In this document: positions 35,840 through 47,998 of the stretch, one piece after another
Position numbering within the stretch: position 1 is the stretch's first letter
How the letters are laid out: every line of letters starts with the position of its first letter
Assembly: GCA_951640165.1 (NCBI GenBank)
Contig: OX621237.1
Coordinates: 12,648,001-12,712,000 of the forward strand
Reading direction: 5' to 3'
Source of the DNA: Pseudoips prasinana
Lineage: Eukaryota > Arthropoda > Insecta > Lepidoptera > Nolidae
Length of the DNA: 64,000 nucleotides
Notes under the pieces: model-generated
The model's input: the letters and a program-made list of their open reading frames with translations, nothing else
Told to the model about the DNA's origin: nothing
The model's database searches: none
Program-made: the position numbers and the translations under genes

Positions 35840-36046
35840 ATGCATGAAAATTTGCCACGATATGCTACTACAGAAAGTATAAAGCGGTCACGTCCATGGA
35901 TGGTGGCATAAATATTATGAAAATAACAACGTACTTTCTTAACATATTATTATATATTCTACTTATTTTAAACGATTTGCACCGTAGTAGCATATCGTGG
36001 CAAATTTTCATGCAAACAAGCACATTTGTACAAATGTGCTTGTTTG
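35840..36046. repeat. Nested palindromes
   Basis: CATGAAAATTTGCCACGATATGCTAC (about 35845-35870) is repeated inverted at about 35985-36012. Directly after it is a perfect 34-bp palindrome, 36013-36046, centred on TTTGTACAAA (arm CAAACAAGCACATTTGT). Confidence 0.82.
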
Positions 36047-38106
36047 TAGGTATAATAATATGTTCCTGACTCGTCATGGCGCTATGCACCAGCGTGCTCA
36101 ACCTCAGATAGTGAATTCGTGTATTTAAAACCTGGGCGGAGATAAAAATGTGTTATTTGTATATTACTGGGAAGAAAGGAACCTACCTAGTAGTAGCTGG
36201 AAGTCTAGTCTGAAATTAGGAATTACACAGCTGTGCGAGCTCTTAAAACTGTTCGTCCTGCGCCTGATCTCGCCCCGATCATGTTGGTGGCTAACCAACA
36301 GGATCGGCGATTGAAGAATTGAAGTTCTTTTTTATCTGAACACGACGAAAAATCACTATATCGAGTAAACTTGAACTGGGAATGTTATATGTACGGTTAT
36401 AGGTTATTTCCTATAAAAGTTTTAGATGCTTCCCATATTGAAATATTATCGTAGAAATAGCCTAACTGGTTCAATAATAGTTCATACTTGTGCCTAATGG
36501 ACCTGTGTCATCAGATATCTCTGTTAGGGGTTGGCAGCAAGCCAAACTTTTCAGTTACAAAGGAGTTTATGGGTACGAATATCGCCAAACATGCCTACAA
36601 AAAATACCATTCATTCATCGAATCGAAACTAATAAATACTCGTAGGTGAGGGTTATCCCTAAAATGACCGCGCCAGTCTAAAAATGGATTATAATCTAGG
36701 TATAGTTCTGTCGCCGCCTGGAAATCGATTCGATTTCTTCGGTTTCATGCGAACTTCATTCGACTTATGCTTAGCCTGTAACAACTTCGAAAAGGAGGTA
36801 AGTAGGTAAGTGATGCCTCCGGTGATACAAGCATCAAAAAGTCGATCGCCTTTGACATAAGAATCATAGCCTAGGTATACGAATGAACCAAAAACCTGCT
36901 TAATCTATGAAAACTGTTCATATTCTCAAAAAAGGTCTATTGGTAACTGATATGATACGATTGCCCAGACATCAAAATGGAACGCTAAATGAATTTCTAA
37001 ACTTTCTACGGCTAATACTCGATATTTTTATAGTTAATTTTATGTGATTGATTTTTTATTAATATCTCAATCTCGTGTTGATGATATCGTATCGAACAGT
37101 TACAGCTACATCATTTTAATTGGAAATAAATGTATTGCAAAGTGATTTGAGCAAATTTATTTTCTTAATAATGATCCAAGTAATTGGGGAAGATTAATTT
37201 ATACATTTTTATGAATTCAATTCTATCCATAATTATATTGATCCTTTGTGAAAGTATATTCATAACAGTCAAGTGGACCCACCCATGGACACTCGCAACT
37301 TCAGACGAGCCACAAGTGCGGTGCCTTTAAGAAAATAATAGGCTCGCTTCTTGAAGGCTGCCATGTCATACCGGATCGAAAAGACCCCCCAATAGATGTT
37401 TATTATATAATTTACTTAGATTATTTAAAATAAATTTGGAATTACCTCTCATTTTACCTTTATTCTATCATTTAAAATAATCTGCTATCCTTAATATTAC
37501 ATATAAATAATAATAATTATCAATAAAGAGCGTCACAAATCTGCTCCATGTCTACATCTGTAGAAGGTATGTCCTCTATAAATAAGTTGAAAACAAACTT
37601 AATAATACATGATGTATAAAACTATCAAGTACTAAAAACTACCCTCTAAAAATTAAAATTATTCTAAAATTCTGCCAATGGGTCAAAAAAATATTTTTAG
37701 ATAAACGTAATTAGCAAAAAGTCTGTTTCTGATTCACTGACATAAATTATTTGCACAAATTAAACCTTTTTGTTAGTAGTATAATCAAAAGTATTTTTTT
37801 TACTTTGCTTGACATGATGGTTGTAAACCTTATACTGTTAGTATTTTAATTGTCCATTAATTGTGGCTTTAACCATATTTTTAGATATAATTCACTTTTG
37901 AGGGTATATTTTTCTTGGCCAGGATGAAATACGGAATGTAAGATGGATAATAATTTTAATTGATTAATTATTTTTGCGATTAGGTTCATAGTTTTTGAGG
38001 CATCACATATTGTCACAACGTGTTTTTCAGCTTTTGCTGAGACTCATGACGGAATAGTTTTTTACCTATAAGTTAAAGTTTATGAGTATATAATGAATAA
38101 ACTTAC
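36047..38106. other. Mostly unique DNA downstream of exon F, repeat scraps
   Basis: 36235-36310 (reversed GATCGGGGCGAGATCAGGCG) and 37265-37380 (CCACCCATGGACACTCGCAA... GGCTCGCTTCTTGAAGG) look like fragments of common lepidopteran repeats. No exon continuing from F was found. Confidence 0.4.
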
Positions 38107-38208
38107 GGAATCATCGTAGTGCTGCGTGTGTAGCGCAGTGGTGCTGCCCTCTCTTGAGTTACATGGGGAAGAGTGTCGCCGTGAGCGCCGACCCTCCTCC
38201 TCGTATTC
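38107..38208 (-). CDS. Exon F of the minus-strand gene (102 nt)
   Basis: The acceptor is CCTATGTGCAG and the donor GATTCC followed by GTAAGT, both good matches to consensus. There are 34 codons, phase 0 at both ends, beginning EYEEEGRRSRRHSS and containing NSREGSTTALHTQ. The E/R/S-rich composition matches exons D and E, and the SRRHSS and SREGS patches resemble phosphorylated linkers. The next exon should start in phase 0 below 38 kb; I did not find it. Confidence 0.72.
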
Positions 38209-40450
38209 CTGCACATAGGTAGGTACTCTTCATAAATTACATAATAGATCCAAACTCTTCCATACAACGAACCATAAATGGATACAATAATACGTAAAAG
38301 TTCAGGCAAAATTACATAAAAAAGCACTTAACGGCACCATGTCACAAATCAAAACATGCATCACATTTTACACGCAAGAAAGAAATAGACAAGCGAAACT
38401 ACGTAACTACGTGGCACACACGGAAAGTTTTGTCTAGACCTATTAACTATACCTACAGTTGTTTTCAAAGTTAAAGCGTAGGCTAAGTTAGATGTGAAAC
38501 ACTGAAGACTCGCGGCTAAACTGCAGGGCGAGGAATGACCAGACGACAATGCAATTGATTTTTCATGCTATTTTTGCATGTTGGCACAGTTTCGACTAGC
38601 GACGCCTTACGGTAGAGGCAAGTTGTTAAGAGTTATTATCGTTTCAATATCAAACTATCACACCTAAACAATGTAAAAAATAAGGTAGTATCAGACATTT
38701 CAAAACCAAGGAATTTAATTATAGTTTCTTTTTGAAAATGATTCATAGATAACAATAACTTGCATCAATCATTGAGAGCAAAGTTATAAATTGTTCCAGC
38801 ACTTTCTTGCCAGGAAGTTCAGAGTTTCAAATATATTACTTTTACCCTAATAGAAAGATTACGGCCCGTGAGGGAAATCGAAGAAATCGAAGTAGGTACT
38901 AAAGGAAGGTAGCCTAGCTTGCTCCTTTTATCATAGCTAAATATTCGTTCATGCAGAAAATTAGACACCTCACTCGGAAAAACTCGGGTATGTACATAAG
39001 TTACTTTTGTATTCTAATTATAGCTGCGTCAACGAATTCGCAGTCGGAAGCTTAATAAACTAGTAGTCAAGTTAGATGTATTACTTTCTATGGAAAGTAT
39101 ATTATAAGTATATATGTCTATTATATTTTATCTCTAAATTAAGGGTCTCCATAGATAACCAATTTTGATTGGTGTCAAATTTAAACCGTATGCAGTTAAC
39201 TTTGTCGGTGGCTGTATATATTATTGTTCTGAGCTTTATAAAACTGAATTTTGTACGTCTTGTACGTTATCAAATACAATGTAAAGTTCTATTTTTTTTT
39301 TTTTTTATAATTATTATAAAAATAATGGCAATCCCGATTACCACTTTATATTAGTAGAATTCAGTAGGTATTGTCTGAAATAGTTGAAGTTATAATGGTA
39401 ATCCTGCCAGACTTTAGGATCACCTCATACTGATTTGGATACGGAGCAGTGTTTCGACACCCTATATTAATAATTATTATCTTTAATGTTGTATGTAGAT
39501 TCTCTTATTTCACATTTAAGCTTAATCTTTGTAAAGGCATTACAATTGCCAGTTCTATAAAATCGTCGAATATAAATACTATCAGGTGAGATATCACATT
39601 CAGCTTTTAAATTTCCATTTATGCCTATTCACAAATTCTGAATCGGATCGAATCGAATTATCAATCGAGGTTCAACTGTATTCACAGAGGTTAAAATCGA
39701 TTAGAAGTTTGTACCCGGCTTATTGAACGTTAATATTCGAATTTTGAAAATGGAAACAGGGGTTTGGGCAGGCACGCGTGATTGTCGATGGGTTCTTTAA
39801 CACTGTTATCGTATAATCAGAAGCCATTGAACGTTAAATTTGTATATAAGTGAGTACTACTGAGTAAGTACTATAACAGCTTATTAGTCACGCAAGGTAT
39901 TTGTAGCTATTCTCGAAAAAGTACAAGCACATAATAATATTAAGTGACCTAAGTATTGGCATGAGGACTTGTAACCACTTACTATAATAGGTTTAGCTAC
40001 TGTATTTTATATATGTCTTATCTCCTTGATTTTTAAACGAAGCACTGAACGGGTAGCATTTGGATTAGGTCCCTAGGTGAGAAATACTTAAAAGAACAGT
40101 ACGGAAATTAGGGCGGTCCCAGGTAACTTTCGCAACATAGCCAGAGTAGCAAATACGCGCCTGTGTCAAAGGAACATCCATCATTAGTGAAGTTGGCCGC
40201 AAACTTAAAGCTAAAAGGTAAACCTCATACGGCTACTTCTATATTGATTATTTACTAACTGTACCTATAACCACTTGCTTATATGGTAAACTATGAGCTG
40301 AGTATCACACAGGGTGATTTACTTATGAAATATCAGATCTATTTCATTGTTTGATAATTTAAAAAAATAGTATAAATGGACGTAAGAAATATTAACGGAC
40401 GGAATAAGTAAAGTGCAGCCTACAGATAGTAAGAAAGTAAGATATATTAA
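38209..40450. other. E-F intron, AT-rich
   Basis: No further exon or named repeat. Long T run at 39293-39306. Confidence 0.4.
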
Positions 40451-40790
40451 GCAGGTAGTTACGGAACAGAGACGTGGTCGCTCACTATGGTCCTTATTAG
40501 AAGGCTCAGGGTCACCCAAAGAGTAATGGAGAGGGCTATGCTCGGACTTTCCCTGCGAGATCAAATCAGAAATTTCGAAAAATAAACCTTTGGGATAAAA
40601 ATAAAATAATAAATAAATAAAATAAAAAAGGTTTTTATTCACGTAGACTTCAAAAAAGCGCTTGTAAATAGTCAGAACATGTTTGTAGTATTATAGTTGT
40701 ATACATTATTATTTCTAGTAACGTACATAGGGGTCTATGTCCAGCAGTGGACGTCTTTCGGCTGATATGAAGAGGTAGAAGTAGGTCATT
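40451..40790 (+). pseudogene. RTE-type LINE remnant with internal replacement
   Basis: 40462-40573 reads GTETWSLTMVLIRRLRVTQR, then VMERAMLGLSLRDQIRN, the classic RTE reverse transcriptase C-terminal motif. 40730-40770 reads VYVQQWTSFG then stop, the RTE end, with a TGATATGA tail. The expected segment between them has been replaced by repeat U. Confidence 0.82.
40625..40727 (+). repeat. Dispersed repeat U
   Basis: GGTTTTTATTCACGTAGACT, AAAAAGCGCTTGTAAATAGT, ACATGTTTGTAGTA. The same sequence is inverted at 56779-56882. Confidence 0.75.
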
Positions 40791-41154
40791 GTGATTTTTG
40801 TGGGCTAATAAACTATCATCTAGTAAGAACGAACGTTATCTTTACAACTAACTGTTACAGTTTCTTGGTTAAGTTTATATAAAAACATACACGTTTCCTC
40901 AAAAAATATATATACATTATACGAGTTAAAAGGAAATAAGTAAGTGGCACTTAGTAGGTAATGTTTCGATAACAGAAATACAAAATAATGTAACTGTATT
41001 ATTTTATATTCATTTATTTATTCATGCACACACAAAAACATTCAAAATTAAGCAAAATGTTACTGGAAACTAAGAGCACATAGGCTCTGCTTATTTCGTA
41101 AGAAATTTCTTCCAGCGACTGTATATTCGGTCTTGTAAAAATAAAATTATTCTT

Positions 41155-41310
41155 AATTACTTTTCGTATGGGCAGTGGTTACCCTAGTGCCCTGGTGTCC
41201 GAGGTTGTTCAAGCTGCCCAGAAGGCATCTGACGTTGCTTAATGAACACAACTGGGGCAGACAGCTTAACGTGCGCTCCGAAACACGGAAAAGAACAATT
41301 ATTTATTACA
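41155..41310. repeat. LINE-like repeat fragment
   Basis: GACAGCTTAACGTGCGCTCCGAAACACGG is the reversed or forward 3' section of a common lepidopteran LINE-associated repeat. No intact frame. Confidence 0.4.
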
Positions 41311-41517
41311 TTAATTGTTCGCATTACTAATTTCATTCTAGATTTTCTCATCGCTAAGAATAATCATAGATGTAGGTTAATATAATAATATAAGCCATAT
41401 AAATAACTCTTGTAGAGAAAACAAGTTGTATAATGATGTCCTCCTGGATGTATTTTGGCCATGGCGGACAGTCTCAATTCTAGTGCACTTTGACTAGTCG
41501 CCATTGAGGATTGTAAG

Positions 41518-41775
41518 CAAAAACAGAAGCAGTTTCTATTCCATCACTCATAAGAATTAATGGGATGATTAGCCATCCCATCAATTCACCGGTTACGACC
41601 GGTAAGAGGTCAGGTACAGGACCGAGGGCTGTACGTGCTCTTGGAGACATGGCGGTGGAGTACCGCCTACTTCCTCAGCATTAATACTGAGAAATTTTGT
41701 TTACTAAAAAATCCTAAAAATCCCGTTTTGGACCGACCCGGACTTGAACTCAAGATCGCTAGACCAAGGGAGCCG
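41518..41775 (-). repeat. tRNA-derived SINE, head type 2, decayed
   Basis: TTTCTATTCCATCACTCATA, GGTAAGAGGTCAGGTACAGG, TACTGAGAAATTTT and GACCGACCCGGACTTGAACT align with 11690-12036. The tRNA-like head is truncated at the right. Confidence 0.65.
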
Positions 41776-44675
41776 TATAACATTTCAATTATTTCACCTT
41801 ATTGATCACAACCATAATTTTCTGAAGAGAATTTGTGGAACCCCGTTTTAATTAACTTTATATTCAACGGTTGTGCAAGTCATTAATGATATTGTTAGCG
41901 AAACACCCACAACTCCCCATGTGTTACATTATAAAGCTATAGTAATATTGTTCGCACGTTATACAACGTATCCCAAAATGATTTAGGTACTAACCCGAAC
42001 GGTTATTATTATTTTGGCTGAGTAGAATTAAAAAATACACTACACATGTTTAAATTTAGATATGTGGATAAATTTGTTGTCTGACAAATATTTGAATAGA
42101 ATGATCGTGAGACTATGTCTGATATTAAAGATGAAGTTTCTATGACACGTCTGTATGAGGTATTAGGTGCGCCCATGCTATTTCTTCACATGATTATACC
42201 ATAGCTAAGCCATGCAAAGCATATGCGTAATACGTAGTGCACGTGGTTTTTAAGTCCGAGTTTTTCTTTAACTCTGGGACAGCAGATGTGAACTTAAGAG
42301 GTTTGCTGTAATTTTTTATGTGCTGTTTGTGTATTGATGAAAAAAAGTAGAGTGAATTTATCTACAACCTCTAATTTAAAGTTATAGTGAAATCTTGTAA
42401 AAGGTATTTTCTAAGTTCTATTCTTGCATCCAGGTAATTAATAGATTAAAAATAGAAGTCAATTGGTTTTATATACATATATTAGAAATCAGAAGAGAAA
42501 TGACATCTGCCTGCAAACAAAATACATGGTCCCTGTATGAATTTTGGAAGATTGTAAATGTGTGTGAAAGATAAGCATCCCATTACACTGCCTTGAGGTA
42601 TTGATGCAGTAATATTTTCTTAACGGAGCGAACGTGTGTGATTTCTTTCGATATTTCATTAAAGTATTCGTTCTCTACCGTGCAGGTATGATTAAACCCA
42701 CTAATTACGGATTCCGATATTATATAATTTCTTGTATATCAAATTGTACTTTGTCATAGGCTTTGTCATATTTAATCAAATACCTATAGCACAGTGTTTA
42801 TTATTTATTATGTTTAATACTTCTTGTATTAATTTTTATATCACTAAATAGTAGTAGTTATATCGCTAAAGCCCTTACGACCCTTACGAAAACCGTTTTA
42901 GACAATGATTGAATAGGTTATATTTTACATAGAAGTTTTCCACGTGGTTGCACATGGCCTTTTCCAAGATTTCCAAGTTGTCAGCAAGAACGCTATTGGG
43001 TGATGGATAGATATTTTTTTATTGTTTTAATTAACACTTTTTTAAATCGTCGGGGAAGACACCTATATCGAACGACAAGTAAAATGAGTTAAATTTATGA
43101 ACTAAATAAACTCATGATTATTGATTACGATTGTAGCTTATTCATATTGAATATGGAAAAATCGATGTACGACAATGTTATTACATAGGTACTTTATAAA
43201 ACATGGTTTGAGGTTTAACGATTGCGTAGACATAACACTGTTATAAACATTCTTATATGAATAAGACTGTAGTGCCGCCAAGTTAAAAGTAAACGTCACG
43301 TTTAAAAAAAATGCGATTGTCGATCTGTGACAGTTTGACTCTGTAGAGATGCGGAGACTATTTGTTGAGGACATATTAATTATTCGGGATACATACCAGT
43401 ATGTACGGAGGCTGATCATAATTTTACAAATACTCTAGATATATTATGTCTTTGTAGTAACATACATTTGTTTACTACACTAATAGTAGTTAAGGTTCTA
43501 TAATTACACAACAATTGCTGAATATTCAGCATGTGTTCATTATAGAACCTATTGTGAAACTTTAATAACACACAACGTCCTACATATTTTGAATGTTGAT
43601 GCTTTTTTATTTTTATTGTGGAAAATTACTGTCATTGTTTAGTATGTTGTTTAGATCATGATAATAATATTTAAAAAAACGAGTATGATTTAGACTATAC
43701 GACTGAAGTAAAACTTAGATAAACGAAACGTAACTGGCTGAGACAGAAAGGGAGAAAGAAAACGTGTTCTCGCACCTCTCTCTCTTGCCCCTACAGTAAT
43801 ATATGAAACGTAACTCTCTCTCTCTTCCTATCTTCACTAATTTTCGTTTGCCTCGCGCACACACTTTTCATAACGCTCTTGTCACATTCACCAGCTTAAT
43901 CCCCAAGTCAATAAATAAAATAAGTTTTACTTCAAAAACTTGGAATAAAAAAGAAATCACGTTTAACGTAAAATAGTCGAATGCAAATTTGTAATTGCGA
44001 ACAAACCTTTTAAATTATTTTTGACAAGTGCAATAATCATTTTATTTTTATTTTATTTTATTTGAGACAACAAACAATTGCGTAATTTGCTTAATATTAA
44101 TACAGTTTTTCTTAGAAAAGACTTAGTTAATCACACAACCAGCATCGTTATCTACAACAGATGCTGGTTCGTAGATCATCATGATAGAATAATGTTCGAG
44201 AAATTTCAAGGATTAGTTTAAATAATATTAATTCAAGACAAACTGTAAATACCAAAACCCCTGTTTATTTTCAAACTAATCATAACTTTTAGTTATACTC
44301 AGTTACTCACCCGCAATTTGGGACTGAAGCTAATATGCGAGATTGCCGCTTAAATCAAACAGGCGTTTAACAATTTTAGCAAAACAAGCGTTCGATACAA
44401 TTATATAAATACGAATTGCGAATTGAGCGAAATTTTCCATTACGTATCGATAATATCATAATATTTACATTACAATCAGGGAAATATAAGAAAATAACGA
44501 ATTCATCATCACGAATTGTTGGACACTTCTAAGTAAGCATAAACCGTAGAGCAATCGTTATATTTTTCAATTTTATAAATATTATTTAAATAATCTATTA
44601 CGAATACTAATACGGTGCATAAATTTTACATACGAAAACTGATTACCCAATAACAGATAAGTATAAAAGAGGTTG
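41776..44675. other. AT-rich intron DNA, nothing recognised
   Basis: No exon-like island. CT-rich runs at 43770-43840. A minus-strand open stretch at 43138-43419 has no coding support. Confidence 0.4.
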
Positions 44676-44948
44676 CAGTGGCGAAGGTTAATAATCCTCG
44701 TTAGGTTATTTGATTGGAAATAAATAATTCTGTAAGCCAATAGAACAATAACTAAATTAAGAATTAACCATTAATTCAGTAGAAGCGACTAGCTTGCTTA
44801 ATTTGTAGATTACGAGCTTTTAAAAACTTTTTCAATATATCTACCTATAGGTATATTATTAATATTTAAGAACTTTCTTAAAATAATTCCAAATAATTTT
44901 TCAACAGAAAACCGCTGGGATTCGTGTTACACCCATCCATCGCCACTG
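44676..44948. mobile_element. Possible MITE with CAGTGGCGA termini
   Basis: CAGTGGCGAAGG at the left, and at the right ACACCCATCCATCGCCACTG, its imperfect complement. A related end, CAGTGGCGAAGGGTGGATGT, occurs at 34084. No matching flanking duplication is seen, so class is open. Confidence 0.5.
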
Positions 44949-45140
44949 ATATTAATATGTAGTTCGATAACGTAGTCCTTATTATACTATGTCAAACCTA
45001 CAGACACAAACGACAATAACAATACATCAACTATAAATGCCGAAACTTTCAACAAACTTGTTCTACAGGCTAATTTTATTTAAACAAATAGTTTTTACAG
45101 TAGGTATAGTACGTTGAAACGTCGTGTGGTGTGTATGTAC

Positions 45141-45236
45141 CTTGGCCATGGCGCGCACGTCCATAGGTACATAGTCGCGGAAGACGACGCGGCGCCGCCG
45201 GCGCGACGACATGCCGTCCGCCCGGCGCGCCGCGCA
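45141..45236 (-). CDS. Exon E of the minus-strand gene, possibly an alternative first exon
   Basis: A 96-nt, 32-codon exon in phase 0 at both ends. The donor is CCAAG followed by GTACAT. The reading frame contains MSSRRRRRVVFRDYVP and ends RAMAK. The acceptor (GTGGCCAG) has no pyrimidine tract, unlike exons C, D and F. The GC-rich sequence continues to about 45300, where the same frame stays open. The ATG at 45210-45212 could therefore start an alternative short isoform from an internal promoter. Seen: phase agreement with D and F. Inferred: the two possible roles. Confidence 0.65.
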
Positions 45237-46049
45237 CTGGCCACTGATATCACGAAACCGCCTAACCGCCCTATACCGCCCTTGGGACGCGTCTACCCTC
45301 TCTAGTATTTCCCCGCTCCACGGTTTGTTTAAGAGGCTCCCTGTTTAAATTTTATGACGTGCCCCCGGCAAATACGCACCGGAAATATTTTTAATATTCC
45401 ACAGTTTTTTTAATAGGTCGGTCAGAGTGCGGTCGTTACTGTCGCCTCTCGTATCCCTAAATGTTTAGTTTATGATTCCATTAAGAGTTAACAGTACGGT
45501 GAGATTTTTATGAAAGCGAGTTTGCCTACGTTTTTATGTTGGTTCACATTTTGTACGTTCAAGTTCAAAAAAGATATGGAAATGGTCGCTGATTTATGTT
45601 GTGATTATTGTTAAATGAATTATGATGTAACTAAAAAAAAAATATTTATATACTACTTTTTCTTTCGAGGGAATCACAAGCCTACAAAAATATTTACAAA
45701 TTAATGTGCCTGCTGAACCACGAAGACGTTTATAAAGATCCTGAAGGAGAAGGTACCCTTATACGTCCGTAGATGTTAGATTTTGTAACCCTTACGTGGA
45801 AAACATTCCTTAAGAACCACTTAACTGTAGTACATTTAACGCGATGCGGCGTAGTGTTATTTTGGGTCAACTCAACTAGGAAAGTCACAGAAATCATCAT
45901 TGCAAGTGATAGGGTAATATGCTAATGTGTCTGGGATGTGAGTAAGGTCGCCAGAGCATATCAGGAGGGATGGAAATGTTCGCAATGTATGGGCGTTACC
46001 ATGCGTCTTGTATGCAAATTATATCATATAGTCATATCGTTGTTAATCA
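45237..46049. other. GC-rich shoulder of exon E, then AT-rich DNA
   Basis: 45237-45310 remains GC-rich and open in the frame of exon E on the minus strand. 45410-45460 has a second small GC-rich patch (GGTCGGTCAGAGTGCGGTCG). These could be an internal promoter and leader. Confidence 0.35.
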
Positions 46050-46295
46050 TTCAGGAGGCCTGTAGGCGCGGTTGGTAGATGCCTGCCTTTCACGCTAGTT
46101 CGTGGGTTCGATTCCCATCCAGGACATATATTTGTGTGCATGAACATGTCTGTTTGTCCTGTGTCTGGATGTAATTATCTATAGAAGTATGTATTTACAA
46201 AAGAAAAGTAGTATATCTGTTATCTGGTTCCCATAGTACAAAGTTGCTTAATTTGGGATCAGATGACCGTGTGTGAATAATGTCCCAGGATATTA
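46050..46295 (+). repeat. tRNA-derived SINE, head type 1, near full length
   Basis: GCGCGGTTGGTAGATGCCTG head with GTGGGTTCGATTCCC box B, the CATGAACATGTCTGTTTGTC body, and a tail ending GTGTGAATAATGTCCCAGG. Confidence 0.8.
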
Positions 46296-46795
46296 TACTA
46301 TTCTATTAACAACTAGGGAGCTTTGGTTATTCTCAAGCTACAGACTCACCCTAGTTTAATTATGAGCACCTCAAAACACAATGCTAAAAATAGGTGCCAA
46401 TTTATATAAGGGCACAAAATACCCTCAATGTTTGTTAAGTTTTCTTCAAACGTAAAGTAAACATCTAGTTTAGGAGAACACGAAGGTCAATTTATCTTTG
46501 TCTATGTCGGACGAGGAGGTAAATCTAATGATACTTGTTTATTCATGTGTGACTGGCTCCGGGTTCGCAAACAAAACACGTTTATATAACATATTCCCAT
46601 TGGACTTATTTGTAAAGCCCTGTCACTCAGGTAGGTATACACAATAATATTATTATCGTACAAGAAATCCTTCTGGTAATATTTCGGCGGAAATTAACTA
46701 TCTTGCGAGAAAATTTATAGTTTCCTAGCGAAATCTGCGGTGTTGCCCACGATTTAAGAATTATTAGATATTTCAGAGTTAGAACCTATCTAAGG

Positions 46796-47085
46796 CCTCC
46801 TACACACTATGCGGCTAGCCGCTATGCGGCCAGCCGTGCGGCTGACCGTACTCAGATATTTGTACGAGAAAGTAGTTTTTATTCGCACTGTAATGCGGCA
46901 GCCGGTCAGCAATATTGATTGCTGACGAGGTAGTCCACCAAGGGCACCCATCTGAATGGCACCTGCGCGAATGGCACCTAGCCTAGTCCACGAAAGGCAC
47001 CTATCAATATTTTTGGCAGGTGCTTTTCGTGGATACAATTTACTTTTTACATTCTTGTCCACGAAGAGCACCTACGACACAGTAA
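46796..47085. repeat. Repeat with CACGAA-GGCACCT hairpin motifs
   Basis: GCGGCTAGCCGCTATGCGGC and reiterated GTCCACGA-AGGCACCT motifs; TCCACGAAAGGCACCT at about 46985 pairs with AGGTGCTTTTCGTGGA at about 47017. Confidence 0.55.
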
Positions 47086-47164
47086 TCTAGGTTAAAATTA
47101 AAGATATCGATAAAAATCGCTAGAACGTTTATTAACACTACTAATATATCTTTCATGTAATAAC

Positions 47165-47325
47165 CAACGAGGCAGTCTATACCTGAGTACTATAGCTACC
47201 ACCTAACTGCGGTCGCCAATTCGCATGCCAAGCGCGGTGACTACGGCTAACCGCTCCAAATGGCAACGTTCACGAAATCTTTTGGGAGGTGGACGATATC
47301 AGGCTGATGATGGTGATGAAGCAAA
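47165..47325 (+). pseudogene. RTE-type LINE 3' end, decayed
   Basis: CTGCGGTCGCCAATTCGCAT, CCAAGCGCGGTGACTACGGC, then GGGAGGTGGACGATATCAGG and a TGATGATGGTGATGA tail. Confidence 0.62.
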
Positions 47326-47460
47326 ATGTTGTTGTAAATACAGGTGCACTTAAAATTTTCTGTCTAATAATTTAATAAAACAGGTTACAGTTAACCTGTT
47401 TCGTTAAATTAGAGATTAGTGTTAGTCAACCCGTTCCACCGGAGAGAAATTTGGCTCAGG

Positions 47461-47828
47461 ACAATAATAATAATAAGTCATTTATTCTCTCTCACAAAGT
47501 ACACACAGGTTTACAATTATAATAGCATCATAGCATATGCCAAAACTTTGTGAGAGACTGGTGCTTGATGTAGGTTTGATACCTGTATTACAAGTCACAA
47601 GTGCCCTCCCGCGGCCATTACATAACTATGTTACTTAAATAACAGTAACAATTACAATTTTGAGAGTGACTGTATTATCTATTAGTCTAAAGGGGAGTGT
47701 TATTATGTAGTGTATGAATATGGATGTAGATGTAGGTTTGAGGGTGTATATGAATTATGTAGTGTATAAGTATGGATGTAGATGTAGGTGTGAGAGTGTA
47801 TGTGAAAATGTGTTTAATATATAAATGA
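47461..47828. repeat. Repeat region with a 52-bp tandem pair
   Basis: Two 52-bp units, 47702-47753 and 47754-47805, start ATTATGTAGTGTAT and end GTGTATATGA/GTGTATGTGA. Upstream, TCTCACAAAGTACACACAGG and AACTTTGTGAGAGACTGGTG recall a LINE 3' segment; part of it also occurs near 7935. Confidence 0.65.
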
Positions 47829-47998
47829 CTAGCTGTGCCCCGCGGTGTTACCCGCGTTAAATTTTGTAATTTTTCTTTGCTATAAACCTCACGGAGCCCG
47901 AGACCTTTCCAACGAATGAAAAACCGTGGAAATCGGTTCGTGCGTTCTGGAGTTATAGCGTCAGGAAGGAAAACCCAGACTTATTTTTATATAGTAGA
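47829..47998 (-). mobile_element. Non-autonomous Helitron, family A
   Basis: 170 bp and nearly identical to the 9.4-kb pair. The reversed ends are CTAGCTGTGCCCCGCGG and ATATAGTAGA. It follows directly on a 52-bp tandem repeat at 47702-47805. Confidence 0.85.

Noticed and set aside
45114..45305. Plus-strand Arg/Pro-rich frame
   Set aside because: It is the antisense of exon E; the minus strand has splice borders and phase agreement.
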